Positions 1 to 12,376 of a stretch of DNA of 64,000 bases are shown here, in pieces (the first letter of the stretch is position 1; each line of letters begins with the position of its first letter). Position numbers and translations under genes: made by a program. The stretch is from Nigrospora sphaerica (lineage: Eukaryota; Ascomycota; Sordariomycetes; Amphisphaeriales; Apiosporaceae), in assembly GCA_018287875.1 (NCBI GenBank), contig JAGVVL010000008.1, positions 31,100-95,099 on the forward strand. Direction: 5' to 3'. The notes below the pieces were generated by a model. That model made no database searches. It was not told where the DNA came from and saw only the letters and a program-made list of their open reading frames with translations.

Positions 1-1129
1 GGGGCCCGGCCCAAACCGCCGGCCTCGTCAACATACCCTTTGGCAAGGTGACGGCCGGCAATTTCGCAACAACCTGTTGTATTTGCCCCATTGGCTGCAG
101 CGAAAGATGCCGCTACCCGCCGGGTAGCCTCGATAAAGCCGGGCTGGATAAACATCCGATTTCCAGCATCCTATTCTGCAGCATCTACCCAATTAGTCAT
201 TGTAAGAACAACTGAGCAGCTACACTCCTCCATTTTGTTCCTTACCATTCCGATGCCTACCTGCTTGCCAGGTGCTGCGGTCACACACGCGTCCTTGCGC
301 GGGGTAGCCAGTAAGTAGCTTTGCTGGCACAGAGCGGGGCAGACCGAGGCCAGAAGAGCTATCCACAAGATTCTGCTTCGAGGCCCCTAGCTGTCACACG
401 ACGCCGCCTAATGCGTGGTTCGAAAGCGCGCCTGACCTAACAATTACCCATTATGACTGGCGCAGCGCCTAGAAAGAGAATTGTTTCGACCCCGATACCG
501 GGAGAGAATGGCTTACGGTAACCGGTCCACCGCCTACTAAACCGCACGCGAAGATAAAGAAATATGATCTACTTGCGCCCCGTTCGAAAGGCGACTAAGC
601 GCGTTCTGGGGAACGATTACTGAGCGACTTGTGCATATGGGAAAACCGTCTGGGTGTGCTCCCGCCGGCACGGCTTCGCGGGTCCACGCTTTCGTGTTAG
701 GCCCTCTACCTATCACTGTCTGCTGTTCCAGATGCATGAGTTGAGGCTTTAGTGCTGGTTTTCTCTTCGAGCACGGAAATGATGCCACAGGCGGGAAATC
801 CGAAGTGGTATCGGGTTTTCCGGCACCTCTTTCAGTAGGGAGTAATACCGACATTGGGGTGGAGACATAACCACGCGTCAGCAACAGGCTGCCCCTCTAT
901 GATGAAGTGATCTGTGCTGAACGAGATGAATGGGGGTCCAAGCTCAGTGAGGCTACAGGTTAAGTTGCCGGCAGTCCGTACTGAGGCTATACCGAGATAT
1001 ATATTCAAGACCGGTAATACGGACGTGAAGAGACTTTCTGGCTCCTTAAGCACAGTTTTATCCCTTCGTTTATCCTACTACAATCGCTACTCCCCTCCTG
1101 CGAGTATAAGGTCAATTCACCGCACCGTG
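1..1129. other. Upstream region without a recognisable gene
   Basis: I see no ORF with protein-like composition here; the short ORFs on both strands are low-complexity shadows. The last 340 bases are the likely promoter and 5' UTR of the GH3 gene at 1130 and hold two CGG-N5-CCG palindromes, listed separately. Confidence 0.5.
792..822. promoter_or_regulatory. Two CGG-N5-CCG palindromes upstream of GH3 gene 1
   Basis: The 11-mers cgggaaatccg (792-802) and cgggttttccg (812-822) both fit CGG-N5-CCG, an inverted half-site arrangement typical of Zn2Cys6 regulators. The second is identical to the site at 31021-31031 in the main cluster. They lie about 310 bases before the GH3 start. Binding is inferred, not shown. 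Confidence 0.4.
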
Positions 1130-3538
1130 ATGTGGAAATCCTTTGGTTGGAGTGTTGCTTCGGCATCATTTCTCATTGGCCCTACGGTAGCATTTGCGAA
1201 CTCCACAGCCGCCTATTCTGCGCTGTTGTCTGATGGAAAAAGTACGTTATTCCAGGCCTCCAGTGTTACGAAACAGCCTTCAGCTAACAAATTCGTAGTC
1301 AACCTTGGCCCAGCGACGGATGCTTACACAAAAGCAGTTGCTTTTGTTTCGCAGCTCAGTCTGGAGCAAAGGTGGCACTCGTTACCGGACAGAGCTTCAA
1401 TTCTGCGAACGTTACTTGGCAGGGTCTTGTTTCCAAGGATGGCGGTTCCGGCGTCAACATGGACTTTTATGTGTCAGGCTTCTGCGCCCCTTCCGCGCTC
1501 GCCATGACTTGGGACCGCGAGCTCATGCGTCAACAATCCAAAGCCTTGGGAGACGAATTTTACGGCCGTGGATACCAGATCATCGATAGTACCGTGGCAA
1601 GTCCCATGGGCCGTGTTCCTGAGGGCGGACGCAATGCAGAGGGCTTCGCGTCCGATCCCTATCTCACTGGCGTTGCATTCGGCTTGTCGGTTCAAGGGAT
1701 GACGGAAGCTGGTGTAATCGCCGCGGGCCGTCATTTCCTGTTCAATGAGCAAGAGACAAATCGCATGACTGAGCCACGCTATTCTTCAAACGTGGACGAC
1801 AAGACGACCCAGGAAGTTTACTTATGGCCCTTCGCAGAGAGCATCAAAAGTGGCTTGATGGCCGTTATGTGCGCCATGAACCGTGTCAACCAAACACTTT
1901 CCTGCGAGAACAACCAACTGCTGAGCGGATACCTCAAAACGGCAGTGGGATTTCCAGGACTTGTTTTTCCTGATGTTTCCGGCCAAGCAACTTCGTATGG
2001 GTCAGCCAACGCCGGGCTTGATCAGGGTTCGCAGCAATATTGGTCAGAGTCCATCATCTCGGCCGGCATCTCTAACGGGTCCTTAACATTGGATCGCCTA
2101 AACGACATGGCAGTGCGTAACCTGATGGGCTACTACTTTACTGGCATGGATGTTGCCGATCAGCCCTCCGAGGCAAGCACCAAGGAATATCGCGACGTGC
2201 GAAAAGACCACGCCACACTGATCCGCCAAGTGGGCCGAGAGTCGATCGTGCTCCTCAAGAATGACAATACTCACGGCCGCGGTCTGCCTCTTCGCAAACC
2301 CCGTACCATGTCTCTCTACGGCTCACACGCGGGGCCTGCCATTGCTGGCCCTAACCAAGCATTTTCGGTCCAGGGTACCCCCAGTGACACGTACAGTGGT
2401 CATTTGGCAACAGCAGGGGCTCTGGACAAGCATCGTTCCCATATCTGGTATCTCCGTACTTTTCGCTCATGAACCGGGCTATTCAAGACGGCTCCATGAT
2501 ATGGTGGGTTTTGAACAACACTTACACCTCTGAATCTGTGGGAGCACCTACGGGTGGGGGTGGACTACCCAACATGGGCGGGGACAACAGCACGAAGGAG
2601 GATTTCCTCGCATGGGTGGTGGTATTCCTGACCTTGGCCAGGGAACCTCCATCACGCCATCCATCACCAGCTACGCTCATGACGACTCTGCGGTGTGTCT
2701 GGCTTTCATCAACGCCGACTCGGGCGAAGGGGCCGACCGAACCGAGCTTTTCAACGCTGAGCAGGATGCCATGGTGGTAACAGTAGCCGACAACTGCAAT
2801 AATACCATTGTGGTGGTGAACACAGTCGGACCGCGCCTACTGGAGTCCTGGATCGATCATGAGAACGTTACAGCGGTCCTGTACGCCGGAATGCTAGGCC
2901 AGGAATCGGGTAACGCCATTGCCGATGTACTGTACGGTGACACCAACCCGAGCGCAAAGTTAACATACACAATTGCCCGCAACGCATCCGACTATGCTGC
3001 TTCGGTTTGCCAAGAAGAGGATTGCAATTTTAACGAGGGAGTTAACCTGGATTATCGACACTTCGAGGCGAACAATATTTCAGCTCGATATCCTTTCGGC
3101 TACGGAATCAGCTACACTGAATTCACATACGACACTGCATTGAATGCCGTCCAGACTAACAAGGTGGCGCTGGCAAGCCGCTATCCAACCGGCTCTTTGG
3201 GATTGGGTGGACATGAGGACTTGTTTGAAGAAGTTGTTACCGTCACGGCTACAATTGAGAACACTGGTAACGCTGCAGGTGTCGAGGTGGCCCAGCTGTA
3301 CGTTAGCTTCCCCGCCGAGGCGGCGCAGCCCCTTCAAGTTCTTCGCGGATTTAACAAAACAAACATTCTTAACGTTGGCCAGAAGGCGGGCGTGACGTTT
3401 TCTCTGCGGAGGAAGGACCTGAGTTATTGGGATGTGTTGGCACAGAGTTGGGCCGTGGCACAGGGCGAATACACCCTGCGTGTCGGTGCCAGTTCGCAGG
3501 ACATTCGGGCTTCCACTACCTTGACCATTGGAGAATAA
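1130..3538 (+). CDS. Secreted GH3 beta-glucosidase, frameshifted as assembled
   Basis: Glycoside hydrolase family 3 enzymes release terminal beta-D-glucose by a retaining mechanism. The ATG at 1130 starts a hydrophobic signal-like segment (MWKSFGWSVASASFLIG). GH3 landmarks follow in order: a VTGQSF turn, an RNAEGFASDPYLTG segment, HFLFNEQE substrate-site residues, the nucleophile region VFPDVSGQ (Asp in FPD, a variant of SDW), then the C-terminal GH3 domain (VVNTVGPRLLESW, GQESGNAIADVLYGD) and a fibronectin-like tail. Total length of about 800 codons is normal. The frame moves back by one three times: near 1368 (AAA run), near 2416 (GGGG run) and between 2525 and 2612. At the first two, one extra base in the run restores the family sequence, so these may be sequencing undercalls rather than true decay. 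The gene has its own CGG-N5-CCG sites and no close functional neighbour except the monooxygenase relic downstream. Confidence 0.85.
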
Positions 3539-5489
3539 TGGACTTAGGGGTGCGATTTTTGTGTATTATAATCAACCCTCCCTAATTATACCGCGGCAGC
3601 CTGTCGAGACAGGCAATGGACATGAGAGCCTTTGTCAGCTGCTTAATTAAAATGCGGAGCTAAGCCGGCCGTCAGTGAATTGTGACTAACCTCCGCCTTC
3701 ATGAGAACGTTCCCAGCCCTAAACACAGGATCTGGTTAGGTATTACTGAAATAAGCAATGCCCTTCGAAGGTTATATTCCTGACAACCTATCCTTCCAAG
3801 CCTACATTTCTGTCGTCCAAGCAGCAAGGGTCTGGGCTCACATATATGACAAGAAGGTAAGCACTGAGAACTCCCTATTCAGTTCGGAATCGACTGATTC
3901 AGGAAATCAACACCTCCATTTTCTCCACATCAAGAGTCTACCTGCCCCGTTGACAGTTCGCGCACCACAATCAGTACGGGTATAGTATCCATTCGCAGCT
4001 TCGCTCTTGCCCTACTCTCGAAATAGATTCCTAAGGTTCCGTAGGGTATTGAGTACGGGAGGATATGTTCTCACAATATCATCGCCCAGGACTTTCTCAT
4101 ACCCTTAGAGCGCCCGTTGATACATGGCATTGGCCTCGCCTAAGCGGCCTTGGTCGGCGAAGCGGATTGGCAGGGGATCTAGTGCATGGAGCGGTTCTTC
4201 TCGTACTCACCGCCCCAGCATGTGACGCGGCTGGGTTCGCTATCCAGCCCGGGGAAAAAAACAGAGAGAGCAAACGCGAGCCGCATAATGGGCTACGATA
4301 AGAGATCACACCTCGAACTGCCCGGGAAGATTCGGGGTAAAGCAATGCCGCCAAATAGTATACTACTAGGAAGCTGATGGTCAAGTTAAATCTTTTTTTT
4401 AAATTTTGCAAAACGCAGCATCTCCATTTCTTATCAGATCAGCAAGTTAGCCCCCATAATCCCTTAAAATATAAATATACCAGCCCCATACATTTAAGCC
4501 AGTCGAAGAACAAATTTAGCTAGAAATCTAGCGTTATGCGTTACATTCATAAGGAGAGAACAAGCTGACGCCGAGGAACTGTACAGGATACGGCTTTAAT
4601 AAGAAAGTCATATCGTACGGACGGTTTGTGCGAAACAAGCCGGAGTGCATCCGGTCAGAACACCATCTTCTGTTAACCCGATAGAAGACTTCTTAGGTTG
4701 ATCCTGGATAGAGAGGAGGTGGTGCAAGGGGAACTGGCTGCTGCATAATAGGCCGTAAGGCGTGGGCTCATCTATAGGTGAGATGAATGGTTAGATTGTT
4801 TAGAGGCAATGACTATTAAGTCTCGTCGCGCTATAGAGACCTCTAGAGTACTGGTTCAAGCCTCTAGTTCACGCGAAAATGGCTTAAGAAGCCGACAGAG
4901 GTCTAGATATCCACATCCATTCTGTGTCTGACTATGTGTAGGGTCTCCCAATCTCTTGGGGAGACCCAGGGCAAATTATCTACTCTCTTATGTACCTACC
5001 CCTCCGATCTTTAGCATGCGTGACAAGTCTTCATTAGAAATCCTCCTGTTCTTATGATTTTTTCATTCCCTGATAAAAACCGTGAATGATTCCTGATCCT
5101 TCGTGGCTCACGGTTAAATCATTTATGGATCACTGGTAAGCCGTGATCCATGCGACGTCAATTTTCAGGGGACCTAGGCTTTGTATGGCGATTCGTGAAG
5201 CTATAATTATTCTGTCCCTCATGGCCGGTTCCTCTATTGCTTTGCTCCCTAATACAGCTCGTGTGGCCTTGTCCCCTTTCCATAAAGATGTTGGACCTGG
5301 CGGCGAGTTTCATGGTAGGTAGCATAATAGCTCGTGCCTGCGACGAATAACCGATGTGCAGAGGGCGAAAGTCAACGCACTACTATAACTAGTTTATATA
5401 AGTCTTCGAGTGTTGCAATCCCTGAATCTTGGTATAATATCCTATATACGACATGAAAATATAAAGAATTCTTACAGTGGGATTACACT
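3539..5489. other. Intergenic stretch with one diverged repeat
   Basis: No convincing gene. Around 4190-4300 the sequence resembles, in inverted orientation, 36835-36944 downstream of the cupin gene. The rest shows nothing I recognise. Confidence 0.4.
4190..4300 (+). repeat. Diverged repeat shared with 36835-36944 (inverted)
   Basis: By eye, roughly 80% of bases match the reverse complement of 36835-36944, including ctcaccgcc, gttcgctatcc and ggggaaaa blocks and a following gcgagccg block. Identity unknown; it could be an old coding or flanking fragment copied with the cluster. Confidence 0.45.
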
Positions 5490-7460
5490 TTGATCTCTGT
5501 CTTCCAAAGCTAGACGGGCACCAAGTTATGCAACCATGAAACCACCCACCTTCCTTCGGTATGGGCTGCATGCTCTCGGGATCCTGAGTGAAAGGCACAG
5601 CCCGCATCGCCGTCTCGGCCTTTCCGTAAGCGTCGTAGTCGTACAGCCAGGGCTGGACCTCCGGCAGGTCCAGTGGCTCGGAAATGGGCCCTTCAGCTCT
5701 TTTCTTAGTGGGGACAAAAAGAGTTTGTCGCGCGCCTCCTGTTCGGGGCCGTCGCTGTTGTTGTTGTTGATTTTTAACGTCCAGCTGGAGCTGTGAAGCT
5801 TCCTGACCTCCCTCTGGGGTACTAGGGATGCACCTAGCTGCTATATGCATTAGGTGTCTCTCGCTTCGAGGGCCCATCATGCCTTTCCCTAGCGACTCCG
5901 TTCTATTTGGAGTGCGCGTAGGTTCGTTTTCTCCTCTCTTAGTTCCGGCGAATTGTCCCGTCGGTCTCGCTTCGTTTAGAGCTCTCTCGGTCCCCTTATA
6001 TCCTTAGTCGCTCTAGGGCGCCTTCTTCCGACCTGTAGGCATAATTACCTTAAGGCTGGGGCTTTCCCTCGGGTTAGTTTTAGGCCTGTTATAGGTCGTC
6101 TCCTTCCCTTAGTGTTTTATGTTTTTCTAATTCCCCGTGGTTAACGCCTCTACTTCCTCCCCTCCGGTCTCTTTATTTCTTCCATCCCCCTTCTTTAGGC
6201 CGGCCCCCTCTACTCTCTCTCGCTAGGACCCTGTTACCCCCTTATTTTTACTAACAGTCGCGTGCTCTTATCCGCTTACACCTATAGTAGCTCCTAGGGG
6301 CGGCTATCGGGTAGGTCCTCCCGCTAATGCTATCGCCGTTAGCTTAATGAGCTTAATATCTAACACTTCGTCCTGCTCGGCCTCGGCCCGCTTTGCTTCC
6401 TCCCGCTTAAGGTATTACTAGATCTAAGCTACGCGGTCCTCGCAGCACGCTATTAGCTTATAGAGCATAAAACAGATCTCCGTGAAGTATCCGGTCTTTT
6501 TATAGAATTCCGCGAAGGCGGCCGGGTTCCCGATAAGCTAGGTCCGGTATTCCTCTCGCTAATCTGGGTCCTCCGTATTCATGCATCGTAACCGCATGGG
6601 TTTGCTGGCCTGGTCCCACTCTCTTCCGTCCTCTCTTGGCTTCGGTAGGGGCGGGATAGGCCAGCCATCCTTCCGCTCTCGCGTTAGCTTGCAGTGGATG
6701 AAGTGTTCCGGGGTTTTCGTTTATAGTTTATACCCGCTATAGGGGTAGTGAGCCTCGGCTTTATCGTGCCTATATCTCCTATAGTACTATTCGTAGTCGC
6801 CGTAGCCGGAGATAACCCCGAGGTAGTGTCTTAAGGTTCGTCTTAGTATTCGTATCGCTTTCGGGCATTTTCCTAGCCGATAGCTGCAGCCGGTTACTTT
6901 CTACCTCTCGGCGTCCGTCCCCTTAAGCTAACCTTCCGTGCTTCGGCGTAAAAGGCTTCGTGCTACCGCCTTAACCCCCGCTGCCGTCCCCTTAGAGTCT
7001 AGGTCTAGTGGTTCATGTTCTGTAGCCTGGTAGGCTTCCACATCCGCCCATTCGTTGCCTCGGATCCCGCAGTGGCCTGGGCTCTGTTCGGGGCCGTCGG
7101 GCATGTGGAAAGCCGCTTTCTGGAACGGAGGCGGGGTCTTAGCTTAGGGACTTGGCATAGCCAGGGGTGAGAACCTTGCTTATGGTACGTACCTGCTTGA
7201 AAGTTTCTCTAATTATGGCTTCGCCCCAGGCCTTCCGCAGTTCCTTATGCAGCCGCAAAGCTTGGGGTACTTGGTTTTTGGACCGGATGTGGCCTAGCAA
7301 GGAACACAGCGCTGCACCATCCTCGATGGCCGAGTTCGCCACTTTGGCCAGATATGGCAACATGGGGTGGCAAGAATCGCCCTTTATAATCAGTAAGCCT
7401 ACCAGCAGGACAAGGGAGGCTGGTTTCTACTCAAACAAAGACGAGATTGGAACTTGAGTT
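5490..7460 (-). pseudogene. Relic FAD-dependent monooxygenase (paralogue of 31361-33021), split by a LINE
   Basis: Two minus-strand pieces match the C-terminal half of the intact FAD monooxygenase at 31.4-33.0 kb. The upstream piece (about 7460-7100) contains the flavin-contact region (LPYLAKVANSAIEDGA), HIRSKNQVPQALRLHKELRK, and RETFKQ followed by an intron at the same site as in the intact gene. The downstream piece (about 5754-5490) contains KELKGPFPSHW and PEVQPWLYDYDAYGK. Between them sits a 1.3 kb LINE fragment flanked by a 16 bp target duplication. The N-terminal Rossmann half is missing; LINE-A begins about 80 bases beyond. Further damage includes a frame change near the TCRRSS/LDLPEV junction and an in-frame TAG where the paralogue has Gln. 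The gene cannot encode a working enzyme. Confidence 0.85.
5755..7083 (-). mobile_element. 5'-truncated LINE fragment with (CAA)n tail and 16 bp target duplication
   Basis: Read on the minus strand the insert begins inside an RNase H domain (GHCGIRGNEWADVEA, compare PGHEGIQGNEEADRLA in LINE-B) and ends in a caacaacaacaac tail next to 5755. The 16-mer ctgttcggggccgtcg occurs at 5739-5754 and 7084-7099, flanking it exactly. Internal sequence is rich in TAA/TAG, consistent with RIP-like mutation. The family is not LINE-A; the tail type matches LINE-B. Confidence 0.85.
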
Positions 7461-7636
7461 GACCCATAATGACATCTGGTCTCCTAAAAACTTATGTCAG
7501 CCATGTTATGATATATGGGACCACAAAAAAAAAACTTTTTCGAAACCGATCCCACACAGCGATAACTTCACAACCACGACTCTATAAGCTACCGGATAGC
7601 CCGGAAACTGTTCCTAGGGCTTCATTTAGCCTAGAA

Positions 7637-8994
7637 ATGGTCGATTCACCACCCTCGAGGCAAAGCGCGGGTGGTGGGAGCCGCCATAGGCCCGCCCCAC
7701 CCCCGAGCCGTCACCTCCGGACTCAAGAATACCATCGCCAAGCAGCAACACGGCACCCGGACGCAGTCCAGAAGCCATTCGCAGCACTGTAAACAGCCTC
7801 AGACGCTTCTTAGCTGGTGATTCCGACGTTGCGACCTTGGTCGCAGCCGTACAAGCCGCCATCCCGGTCCTAGAGGCGGCAGCTAAGGAACCAGATAGCC
7901 AGACTAGCATTGAGAGACGCATCGATGCTATCGAGAACACGCTTCAGGCTATCCATAAGGATATCAAGGCCCCTAAGACATACGCTGCTGCTGCCACCGC
8001 CATAACCGCCGCCCCCTCACCTAGAGCCCCTCAGATAGCCAAGGCGCTTCCTCCCCGTCAGGAACGAGAGATCACCGTCAAGGCCACAGAGACAGAAGGA
8101 CGCACCTACGCAGAGATCGTTCGCAAGGTCAACGCCGCCGCAGGGAGAGAGGCAGCAGTAGCAGCACGTAAGCTCCCTAGCGGAGACTACGCTATCACAT
8201 GCAAGACAGCGGCGGAGAAACAAGCCCTAGAAGCCGACCTAGACTGGACCGCCGAGGCCTTCGGAGAGAATGCCTCCATCCAGAAGAGAAAGATCCTAGT
8301 AGTGGCCCACGGTATCAACAAGGAAGCCATAGAGGTGAGCCAGGGGCAGCTAGGAGCCCAACTCCGAAACCAGCCTGGCGGCCCCATCGATGTCCTAGAA
8401 GCGAAGCTCCCTCGCAACGCCAAGACGTCGTCTAGGAAGGTCACAACTCTATATATCGCAGTCACCACGGTCCAACAAGCAGAACAACTATGCCGAGACG
8501 GCCTCATCTGGCAGTATGGCTATTATCCATGCGAGCCTTTCGCTGAAGGAGCGCAGCTTAAGCAGTGTTACCGCTGCTATCGATATGGACACATTGCCCG
8601 AGTCTGCCGCCACGCACGACGATGCGGGCTCTGCTCCTCGACTAAGCACGAGGAAAAAGAATGCCCAGAAACGGAGAATCAGAGCCGATATTGCTGTCCA
8701 GCATGCCGAGGACCACACACTGCGTGGTCTAAGGAGTGTCCAGTCCGCCAAGAGCAGGTCCAGATCGCTAAGGCTGCTTATGTCACGAGACCGAAGGGAT
8801 TCGCACTGCCCTCACAAGAACCCCTTAAGCCAGCAGCCGAAGACTGGCAGACAGTACAGCCGCGGAAGCGTCGAGCAACCAGCTGCCGTACTAGAAGCAC
8901 TGGCAGAGCCCGCAGCAGAGCCCACGAAGAGACAGACGACATGGACATCGAAACGCCGGAGTCAACACTGGATAGCATCCACGCTCGACCATGA
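7637..8994 (+). CDS. LINE-A ORF1, gag-like RNA-binding protein with CCHC knuckles
   Basis: ORF1 proteins of fungal LINEs bind the element RNA. The ATG at 7637 opens a Pro/Ser-rich N-terminus; the frame must shift by one at the C run 7700-7704, a shift seen at the same place in copy 2. After that it is open to the TGA at 8992-8994. Near the C-terminus three Cys/His clusters are visible: CYRCYRYGHIARVC, CGLCSSTKHEEKEC and CCPACRGPHTAWSKEC. The last Met codon overlaps the stop as ATGA with the ORF2 start at 8991, the same arrangement as in copy 2 at 40798-40801, which suggests coupled termination-reinitiation. Confidence 0.8.
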
Positions 8995-11900
8995 CGGCGC
9001 TAAGGATCCTACACTGGAACACGCAGAAAAGCAAGAAAGCACAGATCCCGGTAGTCGACGCTATCCACGAAGAATATGACGTCCTAGCCATCCAAGAGCC
9101 TTGGAGAAACCCACATACGCCGACCACCTACTGCCCGAGATCCTCTCCGTACCACCTCCTATACGCTGCTAAGGGAGGCAGAGCATGCATCTACATTAAC
9201 AAGAGGTACTCCCTAGCGCAGTGGACATACGAGGCGCAGCCAGATAGGTGTGACATCACGATCCAGCTGCCAGACGGGCCTATAACAGTCATCTGCGTGT
9301 ACTCGCCTCCTCCTGGATCTATCAGCAGACCAGACCTGCCAGCTATCGAAGCCCTCCATGCCGAACCCCAGCCAAGACGAACAGTCCTCGTGGGAGACTT
9401 TAACGTCCACCACCCTGCCTGGGGAGGATACAACGTCCGACCCTATAATGCAGCTAACAAGCTACTCCAGCTAGCAGAACACTGGAGACTCCAGCTGATC
9501 ACCCCCTGGAACACCGACATGGACTCGAAGAGGGTGTATAGACTCTACAATCGACCTAGCCTGGGCCACGGACGATCTCCGGGTCGCCTATAATGGATAC
9601 GCACCGTACGCAGGATCCGGTCACCTCCCTCAGGTGATACGCGTGGCTGGACCTCATATAGACCGCCAAGACAGACCACGACACAACTGGAAAACAGCTG
9701 ACTACGACCAAGCGAAGGCAGAGGCAGCACACCTACCACAGCCAAGGCGACTCGAGACACCAGAAGAAATCGATAGCTACACCGAGACGTTAACCAAGGA
9801 GCTAACTCGGATAGCCGATCTAGTTGCCCCCCTCCGCCACTCTAAGGGGAGAGGCAAGGCTTGGTGGAACCACGACACGAAAAGAGCTATAGAGGAGGAG
9901 AGACGAGCCCAGCGAACATGGCTTTCCGACCGGACGGACGCAGCCTGGCGAGCCCTCCGGCAGTCATCCCTCCTTAAAAAGAAGGCAATCCGCGAAGCAA
10001 AGACGGCAACCTGGAGACATATGCTCCACGAGGCCTTTAGCCAGCCAGCTGGCGTCTGGAATATTGCGAGATGGGCTAGAACAGAAGGAGCGGCGCCACC
10101 GTTACCCCCAGCAGTCCCTACTCTTCACACACCGTGTGGCGAAGCAACGACCCATAAGGAGAAAACAGAGGCCTTCCGCGAGCGATTTTACCCTCTCCCT
10201 AAGGCTAGGCCGAACGGCTTCCAAATAGCAAACCGGCTCGCAGCGCCTCTCGATATGGACGGCAAAGTGACAGCAGAACAAGTCCAAGACGTCCTTACCA
10301 AGGCAGGCCAGTGGAAGGCAGGCCAGTGGAAGGCACCTGGACCAGACCAGCTTCCGAACGGATTCCTTAAACGCTTAGGAAAGCCCATCTTCCAGGCCTT
10401 GGCCTCCTTAGCGGAAGCGTGCTGGCATATAGGATACTATCCAAGAGCGTTCCGGAAAGCAGTCACCGTTATCCTCCGGAAGCCAGGAAAACAGCCAAAC
10501 GAGTACCACCAAGCCGGCGGATGGAGACCTATCGCGTTGCTCAACACTATAGGGAAAGCGATCGAGAGCCTACTAGCGCAACGGCTAGCTAGCTTTGCCG
10601 AAGAGAACAGACTGCTCCCGAACGAACAGATGGGCAACCGGAAAGGCCGCTCCACAGAAACGGCCTTGCGGTTGCTAACGGACCTAGTCCGCACAGCCTG
10701 GAAACATGGAGGCGCAGCAACCCTTCTATCGCTGGATATTTCGGGCGCTTTCGACTCGGTCGACCATGGAAGGCTTCTCGCTAACCTGCGAGCGCTAAGG
10801 GTCCCTATATGGACTATTAGCTGGATCCGAAGCTTCCTATCTAACCGGTCCACCACGCTATTCTTCGACGGCCAGGAATCGGACGAGATCCCAGTCCCGG
10901 CAGGCGTCCCGCAGGGCTCACCCCTATCGCCTATCCTCTTCTGCCTGTATACAGCCGGTCTCTATAAGGCTCTCCGCGCCGTACCAGGGATAGCTACTAT
11001 AGCCTTCGCAGACGACACGAACCTCGTGGGCTTCGGTTTAAACCCCGAGCAGACCTGCGAGCGGCTGGAAGCCACTCACAGGATCTGTAAGGAATGGGCA
11101 GTCAGCCACGGCATGACCTTCGCAGTACAGAAATACCACCTAGTCCACTTTCCTCGAAGACGGAAAGGTCCGGACACGAAGATAACCTTAGAAGGTCACG
11201 AAATCGAACCAGAAGACTCCTGCCGCGTCCTTGGCATCCAGGTGGATAGATGTCTCCGCTGGGACGTCCACATCCAGTCGATATCGAAGATGGCGACGCA
11301 GGTCTATGCTCTAGACCGGATAGCCGGCTCGACATGGGGGCGTCTCTCCAGCGAGCCCGCCAAGTCTATACAGCCGTCGTACGGTCTGCGATAGGCTATG
11401 GAGCTTCAGAGTGGCACCGCCAGATCTCGAAAAATAGAGCCAAGGCACTCAACGACGTCCAGACAGAGTGCCTCCGAAAGGTCACAGGAGCTTTCAAAGC
11501 CACGGCTAACGCAGTACTAGAAACAGAAGCTTACGTGTCCCCCTTAGACACGTGGCTCAACAGAAGGGTGGCGGCATCGGAAGAGAGGCTCCAACAGCCG
11601 CGTATCGCATCACTCATCCAAGCGAGATGCGATAGCGCAGCTAGATGGATCCTAACAAGACCGACTCGCCGGCGCAGACCGAAAGGCCCCGACGCTCCCG
11701 ATCGTAAGAGGTGGCTAGACGAATGGCTAGCTGGAGACTCGGCACATAAGGCTGAGGAGAGAGACTGGCTTCAAAGATGGCAACAAGCGCGGCAAAATCG
11801 AACAGCACGAACCCCGGCAGCAACTAAGATGCCGCCAGACAAGCACGTCCTCAAGCTCCATAAGGGACTCCATAAGGCCGAGAGCTCGATCCTCGTCCAA

Positions 11901-12188
11901 GCGAGGACTGGCAAGATTGGGCTGCGAGACTTCCTTTTTAAGCGTAGGGTACCAGGCTTCGACAGCCCCTGGTGCGTCTGCGGTCAGGGAAGGGAGACCG
12001 TCCGACATATCCTTGTTTTCTGCCCATGGGAAAGAGAAAGACGAGAGCATCTCGTCCAAGCTCTAGGAGGACCGGTAGACACGGACAGGATGCTCGACAC
12101 CCCCGGAAAAGCAGGAATTATCGCGAGATGGCTACTCCGCTCGGGCAGGCTGGACATGTTCCAGCTGGCGAATCAACTCATCAGCTAG
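8991..12188 (+). CDS. LINE-A ORF2, endonuclease-reverse transcriptase (two frame breaks)
   Basis: ORF2 supplies target nicking and reverse transcription. The AP-type endonuclease comes first (LRILHWNTQKSKK, IQEPW, GDFNVHHPAWGG, TIDLAWATDDL), then reverse transcriptase motifs (GAFDSVDHGRL, GVPQGSPLSPILF, AFADDTNLVGFG), then thumb sequence and a C-terminal zinc segment CVCGQGRETVRHILVFCP. I see no RNase H domain, unlike LINE-B. Breaks: a frame change near 9525 that copy 2 shares, and a one-base deficit at the GGGGG run 11336-11340. A 15 bp in-frame tandem duplication (AGQWK twice, near 10310-10335) is present here but absent from copy 2. The frame ends at TAG 12188. Confidence 0.85.
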
Positions 12189-12376
12189 GAAGCGGGCGCG
12201 CTGAGCCCGATCTCGGTATGGCAGGTCAAAGAGCAGATAGAAGCGGTGCGACGCAGCGGAACCTAGGTTTTTCACCCGGCCGGACGTCAGCCCGGAACGG
12301 TTTTCCTAGGCTAAGATGCGCAGGGGGTCCTCATGGCCTAGATAGGTCGCTAGGTGTAAGAACAATAATAATAATA

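Noticed and set aside
4186..4411. ORFs on both strands at 4.1-4.4 kb as genes
   Set aside because: Short, no conserved motif; the region is better described as one half of a diverged repeat.
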